Below are positions 8,878 through 16,259 of a DNA stretch of 64,000 nucleotides, piece by piece. Under the pieces are notes generated by a model. It saw only the letters and a program-made list of their open reading frames with translations. It was not told the origin of the DNA and searched no databases. Numbering within the stretch: position 1 is the first letter of the stretch; the number at the start of each line of letters is the position of its first letter. The position numbers and the translations under genes are program-made. Source of the DNA: Pseudoduganella sp. (lineage in GTDB: Bacteria > Pseudomonadota > Gammaproteobacteria > Burkholderiales > Burkholderiaceae_D); NCBI GenBank assembly GCA_021323265.1, contig JAJTCO010000010.1, forward strand, positions 16,646 through 80,645, read 5' to 3'.

Positions 8878-9705
8878 ATGAAAACCGCTTACCCGCTCGC
8901 CTTCTTCCTGGCCATCCGTTGCGCATCCGCCTCAGCGGCACCCGATATCGTCCCGCTTGAATTTGTCGGCGGCATCCCCTTCGTCAAAGTGACAGTGGGT
9001 GCGGCGCCGGCGGGGCGCATGATGTTCGATTCAGGCGGCATGATCGGCATCGCCGTTCCGCAGTCAACCATCGAGCAATCCGGATCGGTTAAGGTCCTGG
9101 ACGAGAAGCGCCGCTTCTCGGACTTGCTGGGCCAGGTGCAGGAGGTGCCGATGCTGGTCGCCAGGGACGTCGTCCTCGGCGCCACCCATCTGCCGCCAGT
9201 GAGCGGCCAGATCAACACCGAATGGGGCGGCAACGGCGCGGACGCCGACCTGGACGCGGCACGCAAGGGCGGCGTGATCGGGTTGGAAGCCTTCGCCGAG
9301 CGCCCGCTGATGTTCGACTACAGGCGCCGCACCATGTCGATCTACGCCGCGGGCGACGCGCACAAGCAGGAATGGAAGAAGTGGCGCGCGCTGCCGCTAA
9401 GCTATGGCAAGGAAGGTCCGTTCGTGACGCTGCGCGTTGCCGGCGTGCCGAAGAAGTTTGTGCTCGATACTGGAGCCCAGGTCAACCTGGTCGATAGCGG
9501 CAAGTTCGCCTGCAGCGCCGAATGCCCGCGCCCGCGCCTGCCCGAGCTGGCCGATGCGCACGGCAAGGCGCTATCGGTGCAGGACGCCGAGCGCATCGAC
9601 CTGGCAAATGCGCCGTTCGACGGCATCCTCGGCGCACCATTCTTCCGCAGCTACCGCGTCGTGTTCGACGTGAAGGGCGGCCAGTTGCACATCGCCCCGC
9701 ACTAG
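8878..9705 (+). CDS. Retropepsin-like aspartic protease, periplasmic
   Basis: A 275-residue protein with a signal peptide (about 1-20, cleaved near ASAAP). Two aspartyl-protease-like halves are visible: MMFDSGGMIG and KFVLDTGAQVNLV each carry the D-S/T-G motif, and each half is followed by a GLEAF or GILGAPFF segment like the conserved hydrophobic-Gly of retropepsins. One chain could thus form a pseudo-dimeric active site. Bacterial members are poorly characterised. The ATG at 8878 gives a proper signal peptide; a longer in-frame version would overlap the upstream cyclase gene. Confidence 0.75.
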   Translation: MKTAYPLAFFLAIRCASASAAPDIVPLEFVGGIPFVKVTVGAAPAGRMMFDSGGMIGIAVPQSTIEQSGSVKVLDEKRRFSDLLGQVQEVPMLVARDVVLGATHLPPVSGQINTEWGGNGADADLDAARKGGVIGLEAFAERPLMFDYRRRTMSIYAAGDAHKQEWKKWRALPLSYGKEGPFVTLRVAGVPKKFVLDTGAQVNLVDSGKFACSAECPRPRLPELADAHGKALSVQDAERIDLANAPFDGILGAPFFRSYRVVFDVKGGQLHIAPH

Positions 9706-9717
9706 CCTGGCGCCGGG

Positions 9718-11874
9718 CTAGCCTTCCAGCGCGACGTTGCGGACAATCGCGTCGCTGTGCACGATGATCTTGTCCGCATCGGCCTGCAGCAGGCGGATGC
9801 GTCGCTGCACCAGCGGCCACCCGGACCAGGCCACTTCCGGTGCGGCGGGAGCGTCGCGGCGCAGCGGCGCCGCCGGCGGCGTGGCCCCGGTATGGCGCGA
9901 CAGTGCGACCGAGAGTGTGCGGCAAACCGTGGAATGGCTGGTGGCCAGCATGGCATTCACCGCATCGGTCGGGATATCGCGCACGTGGCGGCGCAGGATG
10001 GCGCGCAAGGCCGCCACGTGCGCGACCAGCAGGTAGTTCTGCACGATGAACAGGTTGATGTCCTCCGCCGCGCGCTGCTTGCTTTCCGGCTCGTCCAGCA
10101 TGCGCACCAGCGCCGCGCTGAGCGCCGCCAGCGCGTCCATCAAGCGTTTGCGCTGGATACGGTAGATGAAATCGTTGCGGTACTTTCCTTGCAGGAGGTC
10201 GAAGCTGGCCTCCATATAGCTCAGGTTCACCTCCAGCACCTGCTTGATCAGTCGCGGCAACGACTGGTACTCCCAGTTCGCCAGCACGAAGCTGAACGCT
10301 GTCGCGATGGCGGCGCCGACAAAGGTATCGACCAGCCGCTCGGAGATCAGGTTGCTGCTCGGCGCCACCAGGTACATCCACAGCAGGATCATCACCGACA
10401 CCGCGATCGCTGCGTAGCGGTAGCGCAGGTAGATGAAGGTCGGCGTGGCGATGGAAGCCAGCACCAGCACCGCCAGGATGGCGGCCGGATGGTTCATGAA
10501 CTTCAGTACCAGCGCAGTGATGATGCAGCCGATCACCGTGCCCACGATACGGTCCGAGCGGCGCTGCTTGGTCATGCTGAAGCTTGGCTTGAGGATGATG
10601 ACGATAGTCAGCACGATCCAGTAGCTGTGCGCCTTGTAGGGCAGCATGGCGCCGATGGCCAACCCGACCGCGATGGCCATCGAGACGCGCAGCGCAAAGC
10701 GGAACACCGGCGAATCCATGCGGAAGTGCGACAGCATCAGCTGCAGCTCGTACTTCTGCTGCGACAGGAAAGGCTGCATGTCCATGTCGCGCCAGAACGG
10801 CGTGTCCTCGTACACCTTCTGGCTCGCCACGTGCAGCTCGCCGACCATGCGGATGATGGCCATGATCTTGTTGCGCTGGGCGCGCAGCACGGTGACCGCT
10901 TCGCGGCGCGGCTTGCCCGCATCGAGTTCTTGCTGCAAGTGTGCGATCTGCTGCTCCAGCGCCGTGAGCTCCGGCGTGTAGTCCACTTCCGGGTAAGAAG
11001 CGCGGTCGCGCGTCACGGCGTACGCCACCGACTCGATGTCGCGCGCCGCCTTGTAGGCCAGGTCGTGCAGCGTGCGCAGGGCGGGCGAGTCAAGCAGGTG
11101 GGTGCGCAGCGCGCTGTAGTCCGTGTGCGTCGCCAGGATTTGCTCGTACAGGTCCAGCATGCAGACGTGGATCTGCACCACCACCGCATCCTTGCGGTTG
11201 TTGTGCGCGCGCAGGATCAGGTCGCGCGATGCCTGCTGGCGATCGGCCAGCAAGGCCTGGTGGCGCACCAGCTTGTTGAACTGTTCGGTGAGGTTGTAGC
11301 GCGTGTCGTAGAAATCGGCCTTGATGTCGATGTAAGCCGCCAGCTCGAACAGCGCCTCTGCCAGCACCTGCTGCTTGATGCGGTGGCGCAGCAGCCATGC
11401 CACGCCCATGGCGTAGGCGAGGTAGGACAGCGCGCCCACCATGAACAAGCCCGCGTGGCGGAACGATTCGGCCGGCGTCAGCACGTGCTCGGTCGACATG
11501 GTCATGATGAACAGCGTCGCCAGCTGCAACGGCATGGACTTCTTGCCATACACGACCATCATGCTGGCGAAGAAGCTCACCGCCACCAGCATTGCCATCA
11601 GCAGCCAGTAGTAAGGCCCGCAAAGGCTGATCAGCAGCGTGACGGCGCTGCACAGCAGCACCGATGCCATCATTTCGTTGAACTTGTGGCGCAGGGGACT
11701 GGGCATGTCCATCAGCGCGGTGCACAGCGCGCCGATGCCGACGGACATGGCGACGTTCGTGTCGGCCAACCACATGAACAGCGCAATAATGCCCACCAGG
11801 CCGGCGCCGAAGCGCAGGCCCAGGTGGAAGTAATGGCTGTAGAAGAAGGTGCGGGGGTCTAGTGCGTAGTGCAT
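9718..11874 (-). CDS. FUSC/YccS family inner-membrane protein
   Basis: A 718-residue protein with the YccS/YhfK layout: an N-terminal block of about six hydrophobic helices, a long central cytoplasmic helical region (about 190-400), a second block of six helices (SYWIVLTIVIILKPSF is the FUSC signature) and a helical C-terminal tail. Members are thought to be aromatic-compound or fusaric-acid-type efflux components, but substrates of the YccS branch are unknown. The ATG at 11874 was preferred over a TTG six codons upstream that overlaps the previous stop. It follows the M14 peptidase closely and is probably co-transcribed with it. Confidence 0.88.
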   Translation of the reverse strand: MHYALDPRTFFYSHYFHLGLRFGAGLVGIIALFMWLADTNVAMSVGIGALCTALMDMPSPLRHKFNEMMASVLLCSAVTLLISLCGPYYWLLMAMLVAVSFFASMMVVYGKKSMPLQLATLFIMTMSTEHVLTPAESFRHAGLFMVGALSYLAYAMGVAWLLRHRIKQQVLAEALFELAAYIDIKADFYDTRYNLTEQFNKLVRHQALLADRQQASRDLILRAHNNRKDAVVVQIHVCMLDLYEQILATHTDYSALRTHLLDSPALRTLHDLAYKAARDIESVAYAVTRDRASYPEVDYTPELTALEQQIAHLQQELDAGKPRREAVTVLRAQRNKIMAIIRMVGELHVASQKVYEDTPFWRDMDMQPFLSQQKYELQLMLSHFRMDSPVFRFALRVSMAIAVGLAIGAMLPYKAHSYWIVLTIVIILKPSFSMTKQRRSDRIVGTVIGCIITALVLKFMNHPAAILAVLVLASIATPTFIYLRYRYAAIAVSVMILLWMYLVAPSSNLISERLVDTFVGAAIATAFSFVLANWEYQSLPRLIKQVLEVNLSYMEASFDLLQGKYRNDFIYRIQRKRLMDALAALSAALVRMLDEPESKQRAAEDINLFIVQNYLLVAHVAALRAILRRHVRDIPTDAVNAMLATSHSTVCRTLSVALSRHTGATPPAAPLRRDAPAAPEVAWSGWPLVQRRIRLLQADADKIIVHSDAIVRNVALEG

Positions 11875-11884
11875 GGTCCCCGTC

Positions 11885-13618
11885 TTACACAATCGACAGG
11901 ACAGGGTAGCGGCGCCATTCCGGCTCGCGCTGTCGCTGGCAGTTGTGGAAGATGAAGTGCAGCACTGCGTCCTTGTCTTTCACCAGGGCGGGATTGGCGG
12001 CCTTCCAGCTGTCGAATTTCGCCTTGGTTTCCGGCTCGGTCGCCAGGATGTCGGCGGCCAGGTCCTCGAACACGTAGTCGGAGATGTTCTCCTTGCGCTC
12101 CAGCACGGAGTTGAAGAAGCCCCAGCGGAAGAACGAATCGTGCGCCTGCGGCTCCAGGGTCTCGACCGCGTAGCGCGCGTTGTCCTGGTCGAGTGAAACG
12201 TACCAGTCGCCGGCAGCCAGGTCGAAGGACCCTTCGCGCTGCTCGACTTCCACCTCGTCATGGAACATGTGGCCCTCGTAGGCGGTCGGGCGCGAGGTCA
12301 CACCGGCGATATGGTAGTAGTGAGCCTGCACGGTGGTGGGCGCCTCGATGCGGGTCATCTGCACGCCGTTCCATTGCAGGCGCTCGATCACTTCGCGCCA
12401 TGCCTGTGGAATGACATAGGCCTTCGGCGCCTTCACGATGGTCTCGGCTGGGAAGCGGTTGAACCACTTGATGTCGCGCGCCCACGGCTTGCTGCGGTCG
12501 TACGACAGGCGGATGTAGTCGCCCAGCAGCGAAGGGCTGCGCTGCGCCTCGTAGCCCTTGAAGTGGAAGCTGCCCGGATTCTCTTCATCCATGCGCCAGG
12601 TGACGGCCCACTCCTTCTGCTTGCGCTGCGTTGCCTTGGCGGCGGCGCGCAAGGCCTTGATCTGCTCGCCGTGCGCGACGGTGAAGTTGCGCACGGTGTC
12701 CACCAAGGCGCGCATGGAGTCGTAGCGGTCGGCGTACGGCTTCAGCATGTGCGTCTCCGGCATGAAGCCGATGATGTTGTGCAGGGCGGTGAAGCCGGTC
12801 GAGAAGCGCGCGGTTTCCAGGAAGTCGGCGATACCGTCGTCCGGCGTTTCCACCACGGGGTTCACGTAAGGGCAGGTCGGCCAGCCGGCAGCTGCCATGT
12901 CCTGGTAGAGCTGCGGCAGCATGGTGTCGCGCAGGAAGGCGCCCAGTTCGCCGCCCAGCTTGTCGCACTGCGTGTGGATCAAGGTCATGGTGTAGCTGTA
13001 GTCGGCGCCGTTGGACGTGTGGGTGTCCACCATCACGTCCGGGTCCCAGGCGGTGATCAGCTGGTTGAAGAACTGCGCGTTGAGCGTGTCGCACTTGACG
13101 AAGTCGCGGTTCAGGTCCAGGTGGCGGCTGTTGCCGCGGAAGCCGAACTGCTCCGGGCCGTCCTGGTTGGCGCGCGAGGTATTGCTGCGGTTCAGGCAGC
13201 CGTCCACGTTGTAGACCGGCACGAACAGCAGCACCGTCTTGCCCAGGCTGGCCAAGAGCTCCGGCTTGAAGCAGAAGTCGCGCACCATGGCCATGCAGGC
13301 GTCGATGCCTTCCGGCTCGCCAGGATGGATGCCATTGTTGTTGAAGAAGACCGTGCGGCCTTCGCGTTTGATCTGTTCGCGATCGAAAACGCCGTCGGCG
13401 CTGACCACGCCCACATGCAGGGGAATGCCGCCGTCCGAAACGGCTGCCTGTTCGAATTTCAGGATGGTCGGGAAGCGGCGCGCCAGTTCTTCGTAGAAGG
13501 CGATGCACTCGGTCCAGAGGGTGGTCTGGTTCTTGTTGCCTTTTTCGTAAGGCGTGAGCATTTCTTGCATGGTCTGGATCTCAGGTTTCTGCAGTGGGGA
13601 GGTCAGCGATTTTACCAT
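11885..13618 (-). CDS. M14 family zinc carboxypeptidase
   Basis: A 577-residue peptidase of the carboxypeptidase A clan. Zinc ligands are His98 and Glu101 in GIHPGEPEG and His200 in MVDTHTSNG; HLDLNRDF (residues 166-173) supplies the Asn-Arg that binds the substrate carboxylate. No signal peptide is visible, so it is probably cytoplasmic. The C-terminal 250 residues have no clear motif. The ATG at 13618 directly follows the stop of the FMN reductase gene with AAGGG before it; an internal ATG at 13570 is also possible. Substrate unknown. Confidence 0.88.
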   Translation of the reverse strand: MVKSLTSPLQKPEIQTMQEMLTPYEKGNKNQTTLWTECIAFYEELARRFPTILKFEQAAVSDGGIPLHVGVVSADGVFDREQIKREGRTVFFNNNGIHPGEPEGIDACMAMVRDFCFKPELLASLGKTVLLFVPVYNVDGCLNRSNTSRANQDGPEQFGFRGNSRHLDLNRDFVKCDTLNAQFFNQLITAWDPDVMVDTHTSNGADYSYTMTLIHTQCDKLGGELGAFLRDTMLPQLYQDMAAAGWPTCPYVNPVVETPDDGIADFLETARFSTGFTALHNIIGFMPETHMLKPYADRYDSMRALVDTVRNFTVAHGEQIKALRAAAKATQRKQKEWAVTWRMDEENPGSFHFKGYEAQRSPSLLGDYIRLSYDRSKPWARDIKWFNRFPAETIVKAPKAYVIPQAWREVIERLQWNGVQMTRIEAPTTVQAHYYHIAGVTSRPTAYEGHMFHDEVEVEQREGSFDLAAGDWYVSLDQDNARYAVETLEPQAHDSFFRWGFFNSVLERKENISDYVFEDLAADILATEPETKAKFDSWKAANPALVKDKDAVLHFIFHNCQRQREPEWRRYPVLSIV

Positions 13619-14182
13619 CTAGCCCTTGCTGGCGTTGGTCTCCACCCACGCGGCAAAGGCCTTCGCCCAGCCGGCCAGCACTGCGCGCGTCTTCTCGTTA
13701 TTGACCTTGCCGTCTTCCCCGAGCAGGGCGCTGCCGTTGCCGATATAGACTTCCGGGCCGGGCATCACCGGCGCGTTCAGCGTCACCATGCACTGGCGCA
13801 CGTTCATGTTGCCGGCAAAGCCGCCGACGGCGCCGATCGAGGCCGAAATCACGCCCACCGGCTTGGCGTTCCAGATGCTCTTGCCCCAAGGGCGCGAACC
13901 GACGTCGATGGCGTTCTTCAGCGCGCCCGGCATGGCGCGGTTGTACTCCGGCGTGGCGATGGCGATGCCGTCCACGCCGCGCAGCTTGTCGCGGAAGGCG
14001 GTCCAGGCCGCGGGCGGCGTACCGGCGTCGTCCAGGTCCTGGTTGTACAGCGGCAGGTCGCCGATGTCGACGAACTCGAACTGCAGTTCGGGCGGCGCCA
14101 CCTCGACAAGCGCGTTGGCGAATTTACGGTTCAGCGAATCCTTGCGCAGGCTGCCGACGATGAGAGCGATTTTCTTGGCCAT
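13619..14182 (-). CDS. NADPH-dependent FMN reductase (ChrR/YieF-like)
   Basis: A 187-residue flavodoxin-fold enzyme that uses NAD(P)H and FMN to reduce quinones, chromate or azo compounds. The FMN phosphate loop GSLRKDSLNRK lies at residues 10-20, and PEYNRAMPGALKNAID is the second flavin-binding signature. The ATG at 14182 is preceded by GGAG at eight bases. It heads the minus-strand group with the M14 peptidase and FUSC protein and stands 40 bases downstream of the LysR gene, so a shared transcript is plausible. Confidence 0.92.
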   Translation of the reverse strand: MAKKIALIVGSLRKDSLNRKFANALVEVAPPELQFEFVDIGDLPLYNQDLDDAGTPPAAWTAFRDKLRGVDGIAIATPEYNRAMPGALKNAIDVGSRPWGKSIWNAKPVGVISASIGAVGGFAGNMNVRQCMVTLNAPVMPGPEVYIGNGSALLGEDGKVNNEKTRAVLAGWAKAFAAWVETNASKG

Positions 14183-14221
14183 GTGGAGGCTCCGTGTGAG
14201 GTGTAAAAAGGACAATGTACA

Positions 14222-15121
14222 TCAAGCGGGCAGGATATGCTCGTCCTCCCGTAACGCCTCGTACAGGAACTGGCTGAGCGCCTTGATGCGCGCCACGTTG
14301 CGCAGATCGCGATGGGTCAGCACCCAGAGCTGGGTATGGAAGCGTGCATCGGGCGGCGCCAGCTGCACGAGCGTGCGCTCGCGCGCGGCCAGCATGCACA
14401 GCAACGGCGCCACGCCCATGCCGTGGCGTACCGCGTCGACCATGGCCAGCAGGCTGTCGGCGCGCAGCGCGACCTGCGCCGGCGGCACCCGTTCCGCCAG
14501 CCACTGGGCCGCCGCCAGGTGCGACAGGCTGTCGTCCGGCGCCACCCAGCGGTGCGCCGCCCAGTCCTCGCGCCCGATGCCGGCGCGCTGCGCGCGGCGC
14601 AGGTAGGCATGCGACGCGTACAGCGCCGTCGCCACCGTCCCCACCTTGCGCCCGACCAGGCTGGCCGGCGGTGTGTTGGAAGGCCGCAGCGCCATGTCGG
14701 CCTCGCGCTGGGTGAGATTGAGGAAGTTGTTGTTGACCACCAGCTGCAGCTGCACCGCCGGATGCAGCTGCTGGAAACGCTCCAGGTGAGGCATGAGCAA
14801 GCCATGCGCCAGGGTGTCGGTGGTGGTCAGGCGGATGGTGCCGCCCAGCGCCGCATCCAGCCCGCCGACTGCACGCTGCGCGCTGCCGATTTGCTCCTCG
14901 ATGGGGCCCAGGCGGCCGCGCAAGGTGTCGCCGGCGCCCGTCATCACATAGCCCGACTGCAGGCGCTCGAACAGGCGCACGCCCAGCGACCGCTCCAGGC
15001 CATCGAGCCGGCGCAGTACCGTGGAATGGTTCACGCCCAGTTCGCGCGCCGCCGCCGCGATGGAACCGCCGCGCGCGACAGCGGCGAAATAGCGCAAGTC
15101 CTGCCAATCAAGATTCTGCAT
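14222..15121 (-). CDS. LysR family transcriptional regulator
   Basis: A 299-residue regulator. The winged helix-turn-helix occupies residues 1-65 (SIAAAARELGVNHSTVLRRL), followed by a LysR substrate-binding domain (about 90-290). It is divergent from a GST-SMR gene pair across an 89-base gap, the classic arrangement in which the LysR protein controls both directions. The HTH with HSTVLRRLDGLE is of the subgroup often seen next to GST or quinone-reductase genes. The inducer is not evident. Confidence 0.93.
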   Translation of the reverse strand: MQNLDWQDLRYFAAVARGGSIAAAARELGVNHSTVLRRLDGLERSLGVRLFERLQSGYVMTGAGDTLRGRLGPIEEQIGSAQRAVGGLDAALGGTIRLTTTDTLAHGLLMPHLERFQQLHPAVQLQLVVNNNFLNLTQREADMALRPSNTPPASLVGRKVGTVATALYASHAYLRRAQRAGIGREDWAAHRWVAPDDSLSHLAAAQWLAERVPPAQVALRADSLLAMVDAVRHGMGVAPLLCMLAARERTLVQLAPPDARFHTQLWVLTHRDLRNVARIKALSQFLYEALREDEHILPA

Positions 15122-15210
15122 ATTTGCTTAATCGTTCCGCCATTTTTTGGAATTCTAATGCGTTTTTGCGGGACATACACTGTGTGCACCACATCACCGA
15201 GGAAACGACC

Positions 15211-15822
15211 ATGCTGACGCTATACACCGCCGACACGCCCAACGGGCAAAAGATCACCATCGCGCTGGAAGAACTCGGCCTGCCGCACCAGGTACACCAC
15301 GTGAACCTGTCCGCCGGCGAGCAGCACCGGCCGCCGTTCAGCGAAATGAGCCCCAACCACAAGATTCCCCTGCTGGTGGACGACGGCACGCCGATCTTCG
15401 AATCCGGCGCCATCCTGATCCACCTGGCCGACAAGGCCGGCAAGCTGTTGCCCGCGTCGGGCGCAGCGCGCAGCGTGGCGCTGCAATGGCTGTTCCTGCA
15501 GGTCGGCAGCATTGGCCCCATGCTTGGCCAGCTCTGGTACTTCCGCCACGGCGCGCAGCATAGTATGCGCAACGAACAAGCGCTCGAACGCTACGGCCGC
15601 GAGACCTTGCGCCTGCTGGGTGTATTTGAAGAGCGCCTGGCCGACACCCCATACCTGGCGGGCGACGCCTACACGGTTGCCGACATTGCCAGCTTCCCCT
15701 GGATCCGCTCCCACCACGAGCTGGGCGTCACGCTGAACGACTTCCCCGCGGTGGCCGACTGGACTGCCCGCATCGCCGCGCGCCCCGCCGTGCAGCGCGG
15801 CCTGGCGCGGGCCAAGCCATGA
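15211..15822 (+). CDS. Glutathione S-transferase, YfcG-like
   Basis: A 203-residue cytosolic GST. The thioredoxin-like N-terminal half shows TADTPNGQKITIALEE and SPNHKIPLLVDD with the cis-Pro and ESGAILIHLADK (glutathione-binding Glu-Ser). These match the nu-class YfcG/YghU enzymes, which act as disulfide-bond reductases. The all-helical half follows with YTVADIASFPW. The ATG at 15211 was chosen because GAGGAA stands at good spacing and an upstream ATG at 15124 would place LysR-operator sequence inside the gene. It overlaps the SMR gene by four bases (ATGA). Confidence 0.9.
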   Translation: MLTLYTADTPNGQKITIALEELGLPHQVHHVNLSAGEQHRPPFSEMSPNHKIPLLVDDGTPIFESGAILIHLADKAGKLLPASGAARSVALQWLFLQVGSIGPMLGQLWYFRHGAQHSMRNEQALERYGRETLRLLGVFEERLADTPYLAGDAYTVADIASFPWIRSHHELGVTLNDFPAVADWTARIAARPAVQRGLARAKP

Positions 15823-16142
15823 TCGCCGCCTGGGGGCTGCTGCTGGCCGCCGCGCTGGTCGACATCGCCATGGCGGTCGCCCTCAAGCACGCGCAAGGGT
15901 GGACCCGGCTGTGGCCCAGCATCGCCGGCCTGGTATGCGCCAATGGCGCCATCGTGCTGCTGACGATGGCCCTGCGCCAGCTGCCGGTCGGCACCGCCTT
16001 TGCGGTCTTCACCGGCATAGGCGCCGCCGGCGCCGCGCTGCTGGGCATCGTGCTCTACGGCGAAAGCGCCGCCCCCCTGCGCCTGCTGCTGATTGCCGCC
16101 ATCGTCGCCAGCATCGCCGGCCTCAAGCTCACAAACGGCTGA
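15819..16142 (+). CDS. SMR-family transporter, SugE/Gdx-like, with Asp at the key Glu position
   Basis: A 107-residue, four-helix inner-membrane transporter. The segment from QGWTRLWPSIAG through GTAFAVFTGIGAAGAA and YGESAAPLRLL matches SugE/Gdx (guanidinium exporters) better than EmrE. The essential membrane Glu of helix 1 is replaced by Asp15, and the Trp three residues later by Met18, so coupling or substrate range may differ. The start overlaps the GST stop (ATGA), indicating translational coupling and a shared detoxification role under the divergent LysR gene. Confidence 0.85.
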   Translation: MIAAWGLLLAAALVDIAMAVALKHAQGWTRLWPSIAGLVCANGAIVLLTMALRQLPVGTAFAVFTGIGAAGAALLGIVLYGESAAPLRLLLIAAIVASIAGLKLTNG

Positions 16143-16188
16143 GCCCGTGTCCACCGTGGGGTCAGACCCTTTTGGTGGACACGGGCTC
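16141..16188. repeat. GTGTCCACC-type palindromic repeat, copy 1
   Basis: Perfect 15-base arms GAGCCCGTGTCCACC (16141-16155) and their complement (16174-16188) enclose a loop containing GGGGTCAGACCC. The first arm overlaps the stop codon of the SMR gene. Copies are at 16207-16248, 20127-20173 and 49155-49197. Confidence 0.9.
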
Positions 16189-16206
16189 AGCCGTGCAATG
16201 CATGGG

Positions 16207-16248
16207 TCCGTGTCCACCAAAGAGCCTGACCCCAAGGTGGACACGGGC
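16207..16248. repeat. GTGTCCACC-type palindromic repeat, copy 2
   Basis: Arms of 12-13 bases (16207-16218 and 16236-16248) flank GCCTGACCCC, the core in the opposite orientation to copy 1, which lies 18 bases away. The pair occupies the whole gap between the convergent SMR and S46 peptidase genes. Confidence 0.85.
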
Positions 16249-16259
16249 GGGGCCGTAGC

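Noticed and set aside
9757..11862. Long plus-strand frame opposite the FUSC gene
   Set aside because: Composed of His/Gln/Arg/Asp-rich sequence typical of shadow frames; the FUSC protein has clear membrane helices and family motifs.
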